Positions 42,288-54,215 of a stretch of 64,000 nucleotides of DNA are shown piece by piece. The DNA comes from Plantago ovata. Its lineage: Eukaryota; Streptophyta; Magnoliopsida; Lamiales; Plantaginaceae. The stretch's first letter is position 1, and the number at the start of each line of letters is the position of its first letter. The translations under genes and the position numbers were made by a program. The stretch covers positions 110,723,397 through 110,787,396 of the forward strand of contig CM051456.1 of NCBI GenBank assembly GCA_028274465.1, given 5' to 3'. The notes below the pieces were generated by a model. It saw only the letters and a list, made by a program, of their open reading frames with translations, was not told the DNA's origin and searched no databases.

Positions 42288-42852
42288 CTAGTGGATTGTT
42301 CCGAAAAATGAACATTTGAGCAATAAAAAATTTAAACATTGATGGCACATGTTAAAATACGGAACAAAATCAATCTGCGAAATGATATCAACAGGACCAC
42401 TAAATGCACTCTAACCACTTTCAAAACTGTTAGTTTTCAGACGCACATTTCCTTCTATTAGAAAACATAAACATATGATATATGAACATGTTTCACCTGC
42501 TTGAGCAGGTTTTGTTTACAGTGCATTATGTACAATGTAATATGCAATTACAACACCATTGCTCCGATGCATAGCATTTCAGAAAAGCCACTAGCAACAT
42601 AAACACAGCAACAAGACCATTAGCTTATAGCGATGTGCACAAAATGACTTGTTAATTCACATCATCAATATATTTATGTTCAGTGTGAAGGATTAAAAAC
42701 AACAGAAGATGAATGAATCCCCTATACCCCCAAACAAGATAAATTAGGGTCCATGGAAAATGAAATAGTCACAACTTATCCAGTTGCAGCAGATCCAGTG
42801 AACCCGACTAAAATTTGAAAGGAAGTCAAGAAATAAAGAAGAAGTGACTTAC
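42288..42852. other. Unit 1 spacer between exon pieces
   Basis: AT-rich DNA shared almost base for base with 49266-49800 in unit 3. It contains TTTCACCTGCTTGAGCAGGT, which includes a short palindrome (ACCTGCTTGAGCAGGT). No open frame of note. Confidence 0.5.
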
Positions 42853-43028
42853 CAACAACAAAACACGACCTCCCAAAACCACCGTACGCACAAACGCGGC
42901 CCGTACCTACCTCTATGTTGATTCAACAGTCTACACTCTAGCATAAGAAGAGTAGATAAGAAGTAATATTAGCAGTATTCATCACGTATACAAGCACAAA
43001 GAAGCATATAACACAGACGGACCAAAAC

Positions 43029-45689
43029 GAGAGAGAGAGAGAGATAGAGAGCAGCCTTAAAAGAGAAGAGAATAATGTAACTTACTACGACATGTTTTCG
43101 AAAACAAATCCTTCATCTCTGCAAAGCCATGACACCGTGACCCGAAGCATACAACACACAGCAATCCAGTCGGACCTATACAATGAGGCAGTTTAAACAA
43201 CAGAACAAAGAGAGAAGCCTTAAAAAGAGAAAAGGACAAGGATAATATAGTTACTTACTTCATGTTTTCCATCAAAATCCCCTATCCGTGCCAGCAGGTT
43301 GCAAATCTCCATTGTTTTAAAATTTTGTGGTGAATATTTAATTCCACATGAGACACACTAATACTACCCAACATGCACAATCATCTAGAAATCTTTGAAA
43401 TCCAACATATTAAGCTTCTAATGCAACATATCCAATTTCAACTTCGTTTGTCAAGATTCACGCCTAATATCCATTAGCACTATTGGTATCAATCCATAAA
43501 ATCACATCACCTTTAACAGTCAACCCTAAACTCAGAACCCAATTACAACTTCAATCAATATCCAATTTTCTAAATCATTGAATCACTCGATTCACTCCTA
43601 AAATTTTTCTAACTGTCCAAAAATTCAAACTTCACTTGTCAAGATTCAAGACTAATCTCCATTAGCACTATTGATATCAATCACATCACCTTTAATAGTC
43701 AACCCTAAATTCAGAACCCAATTACCACTTCAATCAATATTCAATTTTTCTAAATCCTTGAATCAGTCAATTCACTCCTAAAACTTTTCTAACAATCAAA
43801 GAATTCCAACTTTCACTTGTCAAGATTCAAGCCTAATCTCCATTAGCACTATTGGTATCAATCCATAAAATTACAACACATTTAATTTTCAACCTTTAAA
43901 TCACAACACATTTAATTGTCAACCTTTATATTCAAAACCCAATTACCACTTCCATCGATGTCCAATTTTCTAAATCCTTGAATCACTCAATTTCACCCCT
44001 AAAACATTTTCAAACTGTCCAAAAATACCAACTTTACTTGTCAAGATTCAAGACAATCTCCATTAGCACTATATTGGTATCAATCATATCACCTTTAATA
44101 GTCAACCCTAAATTCAGAACCCAATTACCACTTCAATCAATATTCAATTTTCTAAATCCTCGAATCACTCATGTCACTCCTAAAACTTTTTTTAACTGTC
44201 CGAGAATTCCAACTTTCACTTGTCAAGATTAAAGACTAATCTCCATTAGCACTATTGGTATCAAGCCATAAAACCACATCACCTTTAATAGTCAACCCTA
44301 AATTCAGAACCCAATTACAACTTCAATCAATATTCAATTTTCTAAATGCTTGAATCACTCAATTCACTCCTAAAACTTTTCTAACTTTCCAAGAATTCCA
44401 ACTTTCACTTGTCAAGCCTAACCTCCATTACCACTATTGATATCAACCCATAAAATCACATCACCTTTAATTGTCAACCCTTAAATTCAGAACACAAGTA
44501 CCACTTCCATCAATATCCAATTTTCTAAATCCTCGAATCACTCAATTCACTCCTAAAACTTTTCTAACTGTACAAAAATTCCAACTTCACTTGTCAAGAT
44601 TCAAGACTAATCTCCATTAGCATTATTGGTATCAATCCATAAAATCACATGAACTTTAATTGTCAACCCTTAAATTCATAACCCAATTACCACATCACTA
44701 GAACCTAATTTCCACATCACCTTTAGAAGGATCGAATACTTGAGAATTTATGGTAAAGTTGTGAAATAGTAAAATTCTTCTGCAAGATGAACACGCTAAA
44801 GAAAGAGTTTGTACGCAAAGATATTGAAGTAAATTAACTTTAACAAAAATGGTAACGGGTGAATAGTTCTCAAGAAGTTATTAAAATAGTGTGCCATAGT
44901 GAAGTTAAAAAGGAACTTAAACATACTTAAAAATTGTTGAAAATGTGTGGTAAGTGAAATATTGATGTCACTTGAAGAAACTAAAAGAAGATTTTATTTG
45001 CAAGGACATTAAACAGTAATAAAAAAAGGCAACACGTCTTATTTTTTTCTGAAGGGATGTGAACTAGTAATGCTTTAGCTTATTATTTATGGAAGATGTT
45101 TTGATCAAAAAACATTTGTGAAAGAATATTAAATTTAAGAAATATGTGAATAGTCTTCACATTTAAGAATATGCAAATAGTCCGAGCTATACCGATTCCA
45201 ACACTAAATAATTTGCAATACAGTAAAATCATCAGAAGGACACGTACCTGATCAATGTTGAAAGAACCACATCTGGGAGCTGAGTGCAAAACATTAAACC
45301 GCAGAAATCAGACTGCCAAAGCAAGCCATGAGATTTAGAATAGTGAGATTTGATAATAATAATCATGAAAAGAACAGATGAATGAATCCCCTATACCCCA
45401 AACAAGATAAATTAGGGTCCATGGAAAATGAAATAGTCACAACTTATCCAGTTGCAGCAGATCCAGTGAAACCCAACTAAAATTTGAAAGGAAGTCAAGA
45501 AAATAAAGAAGTGACTTACCAACAACAAAACACGACCTCCCAAAACCACCGTACGCACAAAACGCGGTCCGTACCTACCTCTATGTTGATTCAACAGTCT
45601 ACACTCTAGCATAAGAAGAGTTGATAAGAAGTAATATTAGCAGTATTCATCACGTATATAAGCACAAAGAAGCATATAACACAGACCGA
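43029..45689. repeat. Macro-unit copy 2 (about 2.7 kb, internal deletion)
   Basis: It has the same order as copy 1, but after the post-array block the sequence passes from AATCATGAAAAGAA (about 45370) straight to CAGATGAATGAATCCCCTAT. That skips the Gemin2-like and lumazine synthase parts (equivalent to about 40860-42705 of copy 1). It contains array B. Confidence 0.85.
43425..44720. repeat. Satellite array B (about 7 copies)
   Basis: Same 180-190 bp unit as array A, with starts near 43440, 43629, 43809, 44030, 44214, 44397 and 44581. One unit carries a short duplicated AACACATTTAATT segment (about 43875-43925). Confidence 0.9.
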
Positions 45690-46099
45690 CCAAAACGAGA
45701 GAGAGAGATAGAGAGCAGCCTTAAAAGAGAAGAGAATAATGTAACTTACTACTACATGTTTTCGAAAACAAATCCTTCATCTCTGCAAAGCGATTACACC
45801 GTGACCCGAAGCATACAACACACATCAATCCAGTCGTACCTATACAATGAGGCAGTTTAAACAACAGAACAGAGAGAGAAGCCTTAAAAAGAGAAAAGGA
45901 CAAGGATAATATAGTTACTTACTACATGTTTTCCATCAAAGTCCCCTATCCGTGCCAGCAGGTTGCAAATCTCCATTGTTTTAAAATTTTGTGGTGAATA
46001 TTTAATTCCACATAAGACACACTAATACTACCCAACATTCACAATCATCTAGAAATCCTTGAAATCCAATATATTAAGTTTCTAATGCAACATATTCAA

Positions 46100-47540
46100 T
46101 TTCAACTTCGCTTGTCAAGATTCACGCCTAATCTCCATTAGCACTATTGGTATCAATCCATAAAATCACATCACCTTTATTTGTCAACCCTTAAATTCAG
46201 AAACCAATTACCACTTCCATCAATATCCAATTTTCTAAATCCTCGAATCACTCAATTCACTCCTAAAACTTTTCAAACTGTCCAAGAATTCCAACTTCAC
46301 TTGTCAATATTCAAGATTAATCTACATTAGCACTGTTGGTATCAATCCATAAAATCAAGTCACCTTTAATAGTCAACCCTAAACTCAGAACCCAATTACC
46401 ACTTCAATCAATATCCAATTTTCTAAATCCTGGAATCACTCGATTCACTCCTAAAACTTTTCTAACTGTCCAAAAATTCCAACTTTCACTTGTGAAGATT
46501 CAAGCCTAATCTCCATTAGCACTATTATTATCAACCCATAAAATCAATATAACCATTAATTTGTCAACCCTTAAATTCAGAACCCAATTAACACTTCCAT
46601 CAATATCCAATTTTCTAAATTCTCGAATCACTCGATTCACCCCTAAAACTTTTCTAACTGTCCAAAAATACCAACTTCACTTGTCAAGATTCAAGACTAA
46701 TCACCATTAGCAATATTAGTATCAATCCATAAAATAACATCACATATAACAGTCAACCCTAAATTGAGAACCCAATTACCACTTCAATCAATATCCAATT
46801 TTCTAAATCTTTGAATCACTCAATTCACTCCTAAAACTTTTCTAACTGTCCAAGAATTCCAACTTTCATTTGTCAAGATTCAAGCCTAATCTCAATTAGC
46901 ACTATTGGTATCAATCCATAAAATCACATCACCTTTAATTGTCAAACCCTAAATTCAGAACCCAATTACCACTTCCATCAATATCCAATTTTCTAAATCC
47001 TCGAATCACTCATGTCACTCCTAAAACTTTTTTTAACTGTCCGAGAATTCCAACTTTCACTTGTCAAGATTAAAGACTAATCTCCATTAGCACTATTGGT
47101 ATCAAGCCATAAAACCACATCACCTTTAATAGTCAACCCTAAATTCAGAACCCAATTACAACTTCAATCAATATTCAATTTTCTAAATGCTTGAATCACT
47201 CAATTCACTCCTAAAACTTTTCTAACTTTCCAAGAATTCCAACTTTCACTTGTCAAGATTCAAGCCTAACCTCCATTACCCCTATTGATATCAACCCATA
47301 AAATCACATCACCTTTAATTGTCAACCCTTAAATTCAGAACACAAGTACCACTTCCATCAATATCCAGTTTTCTAAATCCTCGAATCACTCAATTCACTC
47401 CTAAAATTTTTTAAACTGTCCAAAAATTCCAACTCCACTTGTCAAGATTCAAGCCTAATCTCCATTAGCACTATTGGTATCAATCCATAAAATCACATCA
47501 CCTTTAATTGTCAACCCTTAAATTCATAACCCAATTACCA
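46100..47540. repeat. Satellite array C (about 8 copies)
   Basis: Unit starts are near 46102, 46291, 46482, 46671, 46859, 47053, 47240 and 47430. Parts of arrays B and C (44160-44480 and 46990-47310) are almost identical, including the unusual CATGTCACTCCTAAAACTTT spelling. This shows they were copied together. Confidence 0.9.
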
Positions 47541-48430
47541 CATCACTAGAACCTAATTTCCACATCACCTTTAGAAGGATCGAATACTTGAGAATTTATG
47601 GTAAAGTTGTGGAATAGTAAAATTCTGTTGCAAGATGAACACGCTAAAGAAAGAGTTTGTACGCAAAGATATTGAAGTAAATTAACTTTAACAAAAATGG
47701 TAACGGGTGAATAGTTCTCAAGAAGTTATTAAAATGGTGTGACATAGTGAAGTTAAAAAGGAACTTAAACATACTTAAAATTTGTTGAAAATGTGTGGTA
47801 AGTGAAGTATTGATGTCACTTGAAGACACTAAAAGAAGATTTTATTTGCAAGGACATTAAGCACTAATAAAAAAGGCAACACGTCTTATTTTTTTCTGAA
47901 GGGATGTGAACTAGTAATGCTTTAGCTTATCATTTATGGAAGATGTTTTGCTCAAAAAAACATTTGTGAAAGGATATTAAATTTAAGAATATGTGAATAG
48001 TCTTCACATTTAAGAATATGCAAATAGTCCGAGCTATACCGATTCCAACACTAAATAATTTGCAATACAGTAAAATCATCAGAAGGACCCGTACCTGATC
48101 AATGTTGAAAGAACCACAGCTCCCAGCTGAGTGCGAAACATAAAACCGCAGAAATCAGACTGCCAAAGCAAGCCGTGAGATTTAGAATAGTGATATTTGA
48201 TAATAATAATCATGAAAAGAAGAGGAAATTGCATGATAAACAACTGTTTAATTAACATTAAAAAATATTGACCTGATCCATATGTTCACACGTAAATACA
48301 CCAAATATGCAAGGGACACCTGCAAATTATGGTCAAACAAAAGTTAAACGACCATAGAAAAGGTGCAGAAAACAAAACCCACCCCCTCACTCAAGTGAGT
48401 TCATTAATATCCGGAGGGTAAAAATGTTAC

Positions 48431-48571
48431 CTAATACGCCTTAGAAATTCGAGCCCATCCTGTGGAGGACCAGAATCAAAATCAGGTTCACATGTAACCA
48501 CAAAGGCAGGCTTCTGTAATCTTCATCACTATCACCGTCTTCGATGAACTCTCCTTCCGGATCTATGCAGG
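48431..48571 (-). pseudogene. Gemin2/SIP1-like exon fragment, copy in unit 3
   Basis: Here the stretch P-A-F-V-V-T-C-E-P-D-F-D-S-G-P-P-Q then D-G-L-E-F-L-R-R-I-R is open without the stop seen in copy 1, up to the GTAAC donor. The preceding acidic part (E-F-I-E-D-G-D-S-D-E-D-Y) lies in another frame because of a small deletion. The identification has the same basis and doubt as for the unit 1 copy. Confidence 0.45.
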
Positions 48572-49169
48572 CTGTTGTATGGACAAACATTTTTATAAGA
48601 ACAATCGGCGAATGTTTCATTCATGTTTGCCATAGTGGAGAGTGTGTGAGAAATATAGAACCCTGAAACACCCAACATTGCTACTTATCTTGTTCAAGCA
48701 AGCTAAGTTTTAATTTCTAGTGTGGTCCCTATTCCCCCCCTTCATACTCAAGAGAGAAAAAGAAAGAAAGAATGCTTACAAATATATCTAAGCATTGAAC
48801 TTGAATATATTGTTCATATTTTTGTTTTGCATCTTGTACCACAATCTCCTTACATAAAAAACATTCATAATAAACTTCTACTTTCAACATATGTGTTGAA
48901 CAATCCTGGTCTATTAGAAGTTTAGTGTATCTATTATTTGTAAAGCTCTACGTGCATCAAGCATCATCATGTGAGAGTTGAGAGTCTGAGATTGCCTTAA
49001 TAGAAAACTTGAAGAAAACAAATGAGAAATATGTCACACAAAGAATGAAGAGTAGATGGTTTAACATCTCTAGGGCTTTAAAATAGATAATGAACACATT
49101 GCAGGACCGAGACTGAGCGAAAACCCCACAAAGCAAACTGACAATTGAATATGTGAATAGAGAGCATAC

Positions 49170-49265
49170 CACAACTCCAATACACACAATAGCTTGATAC
49201 TTCCGAGACTTCCCAAGCTTCTCAACAACAATGCTAATTTCAAAACTTCCGGGTACCCAGACAAC
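49170..49265 (-). pseudogene. Lumazine synthase exon (unit 3)
   Basis: Base-identical, as far as I can read, to the first lumazine synthase exon in unit 1 (W-V-P-G-S-F-E-I core, 32 codons, both splice sites kept). The following exon is deleted in this unit. Confidence 0.8.
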
Positions 49266-49998
49266 CTAGTGGATTGTTCCGAAAAATGAACATTTGAGCA
49301 ATAAAAAATTTAAACATTGATGGCACATGTTAAAATACGGAACAAAATCAATCTGCGAAATGATATCAACAGGACCACTAAATGCACTCTAACCACTTTC
49401 AAAACTGTTAGTTTTCAGACGCACATTTCCTTCTATTAGAAAACATAAACATATGATATATGAACATGTTTCACCTGCTTGAGCAGGTTTTGTTTACATG
49501 CATTCTGTACTATGTAATATGCAATTACAACACCATTGCTCCGATGCATAGCATTTCAGAAAAGACACTAGCAACATAAACACAGCAACAAGACCATTAG
49601 CTTATAGCGATGTGCACAAAATGACTTGTTAATTCATATCATCAACGTATTTATGTTCAAGGCGAAGGATTAAAAACAACAGATGAATGAATCCCCTATA
49701 CCCCAAACAAGATAAATTAAGGTCCATGGAAAATGAAATAGTCACAACTTATCAAGTTGCAGCAGATCCAGTGAAACCCAACTAAAATTTGAAAGGAAGT
49801 CAAGAAAATAAAGAAGTGACTTACCAACAACAAAACACGACCTCCCAAAACCACCGTACGCACAAAATGCGGTCCGTACCTACCTCTATGTTGATTCAAC
49901 AGTCTACACTCTAGCATAAGAAGAGTTGATAAGAAGTAATATTAGCAGTATTCATCACGTATACAAGCACAAAGAAGCATATAACACAGACCGACCAA

Positions 49999-52900
49999 AA
50001 CGAGAGAGAGAGAGATAGAGAGCACTTTTAAAAGAGAAGAAAATAATGTAACTTACTACTACATGTTTTCCAAAACAAATTCTTCATTTGTGCAAAGCGA
50101 TTACACCGTGACCCGAAGCATACAACACACAGCAATCCAGTCGTACCTATACAATGAGGCAGTTTAAACAACAGAACAGAGATAGAAGCCTTAAAAAGAG
50201 AAAAGGACAAAGATAATATAGTTACTTACTTCATGTTTTCCATCAAAGTCCCCTATCCGTGCCAGCAGGTTGCAAATCTCCATTGTTTTAAAATTTTGTG
50301 GTGAATATTTAATTCCACATGAGACACACTAATACTACCCAACATTCACAATCATCTAGAAATCCTTGAAATCCAATATATTAAGTTTCTAATGCAACAT
50401 ATCCAATTTCAACTTCGCTTGTCAAGATTCACGCCTAATCTCCATTAGCACTATTGGTATCAATCCATAAAATCACATCACCTTTAATTGTCAACCCTTA
50501 AATTCATAAACCAATTACCACTTCCATCAATATCCAATTTTCTAAATCCTCGAATCACTCAATTCACTCCTAAAACTTTTCAAACTGTCCAAGAATTCCA
50601 ACTTCACTTGTCAATATTCAAGACTAATCTACATTAGCACTGTTGGTATCAATCCATAAAATCACGTCACCTTTAATAGTCAACCCTAAACTCAAGAACC
50701 CAATTACCACTTCAATCAATATCCAATTTTCTAAATCCTGGAATCACTCGATTCACTCCTAAAACTTTTCTAACTGTTCAAAAATTCCAACTTTCACTTG
50801 TGAAGATTCAAGCCTAATCTCCATTAGCACTATTATTATCAACCCATAAAATCACTATCAACTTTAATTTGTCAACCCTTAAATTCAGAACCCAAGTAAC
50901 ACTTCCATCAATATTCAATTTTCTAAATTCTCGATTCACCCCTAAAACTTTTCTAACTGTCCAAAAATACAAACTTCACTTGTCAAGATTCAAGACTAAT
51001 CACCATTAGCAATATTAGTATCAATCCATAAAATCACATCACCTTTAACAGTCAACCCTAAATTGAGAACCCAAGTACCACTTCAATCAATATCCAATTT
51101 TCTAAATCCTTGAATCACTCAATTCACTACTAAAACTTTTCTAACTGTCCAAGAATTTCAACTTTCACTTGTCAAGATTCAAGCCTAATCTCCATTAGCA
51201 CTATTGGTATCAATCCATAAAATCACATCACCTTTAATTGTCAAACCTTAAATTCATAACACAATTACCACTTCCATCAATATCCAATTTTCTAATTCCT
51301 TGAATCACTCAATTCACTCCTAAAACTTTTCAAACTGTCCAAAAATTACAATTTCACTTGTCAAGATTCAAGCCTAATCTCCATTAACAACATTGATATC
51401 AATCCATAAAATCACAACACCTTTAATTGTCAACCCTTAAATTCAGAACACCAGTACAACTTCCACCAATATCCGGTTTTCTAAATCCTCAAATCACTCA
51501 ATTCACTCCTAAAACTTTTCAAACTGTCCAAAAATACCAACTTCACTTGTCAAGATTCAAGACTAATCTCCATTAGCACTACATTGGTATAAATCCATAA
51601 AATTACATCACCTCTAATAGTCAACCCTAAATTCAGAACCCAATTACCATTTCAATCAATATCCAATTTTCTAAATCCTCGAATCACTCAATTCACTCAA
51701 ACTTTTTTTAACTGTCCAAGAATTCCAACTTTCACTTGTCAAGATTCAAGACTAATCTCCATTAGCACTATTGGTATCAATCCATAAAATTACATCACCT
51801 TTAATAGTCAACCCTAAATTCAGAACCCAATTACCACTTCAATCAATATCCAATTTTCTAAATCCTTGAATCACTCAATTCACTCCTAAAACTTTTCTGT
51901 CCAAGAATTCCAACTTTCACTTGTAACGATTCAAGCCTAATCTCCATTAGCACTATTGGTATCAATCCATAAAATCACATCACCTTTAATTGTCAAACCT
52001 TAAATTCAGAACACAATTACCACTTCCATCAATATCCAATTTTCTAAATCCTTGAATCACTCAATTCACTCCTAAAACTTTTCAAACTGTCCAAAAATTA
52101 CAATTTCACTTGTCAAGATTCAAGCCTAATCTCCATTAGCAACATTGGTATCAATCCATAAAATCACATCACCTTTAATTGTCAACCCTTAAATTCAGAA
52201 CACAAGTACCACTTCCATCAATATCCAGTTTTCTAAATCCTCAAATCACTCAATTCACTCCTAAAACTTTTCAAACTGTCCAAAAATACCAACTTCACTT
52301 GTCAAGATTCAAGACTAATCTCCATTAGCACTATATTAGTATCAATCACATCACCTTTAATAGTCAACCCTAAATTCAGAACCAAATTACCACTTCAATC
52401 AATATCCAATTTTCTAAATCCTCGAATCACTCAATTCACTCCTAAAACTTTTTTTAACTCTCCATGAATTCCAACTTTCACTTGTCATGATTCAATACTA
52501 ATCTCCATTAGTACTATTGGTATCAATCCATAAAATTACATCACCTTTAATAGTCAACCCTAAATTCAGAACCCAATTACCAGTTCAATCAATATCCAAT
52601 TTTCTAAATCCTTTAATCACTAAATTCACTCCTAAAACTTTTATAACTTTCCATGTATTCCAACTTTCACTTGTCAAGATTCAAGCCTAATCTCCACTAG
52701 CACCATTGGTATCAACCCATAAAATCACATCACCTTTAATTGTCAACCCTTAAATTCAGAACACAAGTACCACTTCCATCAATATCCAGTTTTCTAAATC
52801 CTCGAATCACTCAATTCACTCCAAAAATTTTTTAAACTGTCCAAAAATTCCAACTTCACTTGTCAAGATTCAAGTCTAATTTCCATTAGCACTATTGGTA

Positions 52901-53817
52901 TCAATCCATAAAATCACATCACCTTTAATTGTCAACCCTTAAATTCATAACCCAATTACCACATCACTAGAACCTAATTTCCACATCACCTTTAGAAGGA
53001 TCGAATACTTGAGAATTTATGGTAAAGTTGAATAGTAAAATTCTGATGCAAGATGAACACGCTAAAGAAAGAGTTTGTACGCAAAGATATTGAAGTAAAT
53101 TAACTTTAACAAAAATGATAACGGGTGACTAGTTCTCAAGAAGTTATTAAAATGGTGTGACATAGTGAAGTTAAAAAGGAACTTAAACATACTTAAAATT
53201 TGTTGAAAATGTGTGGTAAGTGAAGTATTGATGTCAGTTGAAGACACAAAGAAGATTTTATTTGCAAGGACATTAAGCAGTAATAAAAAAAGGCAACACG
53301 TCTTATTTTTTTCTGGAGGGATGTGAACTAGTAATGCTTTAGATTATCATTTATGGAAGATGTTTTGGTCAAAAAAACATTTGTGAAAGGATATTAAATT
53401 TAAGAATATGTGAATAGTCTTCACATTTAAGAATATGCAAATAGTCCGAGCTATATAGATTCCAACACTAAATAATTTGCAATACAGTAAAATCATCAGA
53501 AGGACCCGTACCTGATCAATGTTGAAAGAACCACAGCTCCCAGCTGAGTGCGAAACAGAAAACCGCAGAAAACAGACTGCCAAAGCAAGCCATGAGATTT
53601 AGAATAGTGAGATTTGATGATAATATAATCATGAAAAGAAGAGGAAATTGCATGATAAACAACTGTTTAATTAACATTAAAAAATATTGACCTGATCCAT
53701 GTGTGTTCACACGTAAAAACACCAAATATGCAAGGGACACCTGCAAATTATAGTCAAACAAAAGTTAAACCACCATAGAAAAGGTACAGAAAACAAAACC
53801 CACCCCCTCACTCAAGC
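49999..53817. repeat. Macro-unit copy 4 (partial, about 3.8 kb)
   Basis: It has the GA tract, exon-like blocks, the longest satellite array (D), the post-array block and part of the following spacer. It breaks off at CCCCCTCACTCAAG (53817), just before the point where the Gemin2-like exon would begin. A CACTA terminus lies 80 bases further on. Confidence 0.85.
50405..52990. repeat. Satellite array D (about 14 copies)
   Basis: Same 180-190 bp unit, with starts near 50413, 50602, 50791, 50980, 51164, 51352, 51540, 51726, 51912, 52104, 52290, 52478, 52670 and 52856. A higher-order pattern of about 750 bp is visible: 51164-51900 resembles 51912-52650 unit by unit. Confidence 0.92.
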
Positions 53818-53896
53818 CCTTATGAAAAATGATTGGCACGCACGCCGTATAAATAAACTAAACTTCAGGTGACATCAAAATAGTCCAAAGTAATGA

Positions 53897-54215
53897 CACT
53901 ACAAAAAAATGGCAGCAATGGTGAGGGCCAAATTGGTTACTAAAGGGGTTGAACCCCTTACTAAAGGTGATTTGTGAGGACTACCCCTTACGATTGGCCC
54001 CTTGCTATAAACCTCCTCACAATTGTTTCATTCGTGAGGGACTAACATGCTCTCACTATTGTTAAAGGTGGTTGCAAGAGACTGCCCTTGCCAAAGAAAT
54101 CCAACACTTGGGTGACTGATAAGTGTGACTTGGATGACTTGTTACAATGGTTGGCCCTTGCAAATAGTATGAAACATTTGTAAGGGGAAGCCCTTGCATT
54201 CGTTAGTTTCAATAA
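53897..54215 (+). mobile_element. CACTA transposon terminus with subterminal repeats
   Basis: CACTACAAAAAAATGGCAGC is a typical CACTA (CMC/EnSpm) end. It is followed by a dense subterminal zone of CCCCTTAC, GCCCTTGC and their inverted forms (GTGAGG, GTAAGGGG) up to about 54215. The matching right end (TTTTTGTAGTG) was not found in the window, so the element is one-ended or its partner was lost. No transposase frame is recognisable. Confidence 0.75.

Larger units (their letters stand above)
39095..43028. repeat. Macro-unit copy 1 (about 3.9 kb)
   Basis: Order on the plus strand: GA microsatellite (39119-39152), two exon-like blocks (about 39170-39400), satellite array A (39510-40210), a post-array block ending in an exon-like piece (40736-40810), a spacer, a Gemin2-like exon (41065-41218), lumazine synthase exons (41934-42000 and 42192-42287), another exon-like piece (42853-42960), then a link into the next GA tract. 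All exon-like pieces read on the minus strand. This is the fullest unit. Confidence 0.85.
45690..49998. repeat. Macro-unit copy 3 (about 4.3 kb)
   Basis: Full order as in copy 1, except that a deletion near 49085 removes the second lumazine synthase exon (the V-R-G-D-T-T-H-Y-D one) and its intron. It contains array C, a Gemin2-like exon (48431-48571) and one lumazine synthase exon (49170-49265). Spacer identity to copies 1 and 4 is very high. Confidence 0.85.

Noticed and set aside
38912-50210. Many 60-110 codon minus-strand frames within the macro-units
   Set aside because: Most run through introns, GA tracts or satellite DNA. Only the parts bounded by splice sites and showing recognisable motifs were kept.
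39500-52990. Regularly spaced repeats that might suggest a CRISPR array
   Set aside because: The unit is about 185 bp and repeated over its whole length with no unique spacers, in plant DNA. It is a satellite.
39095-53817. Definite Helitron call for the macro-units
   Set aside because: Same-strand exon pieces fit, but I could not find TC and CTRR ends with a 3' hairpin at the unit borders.
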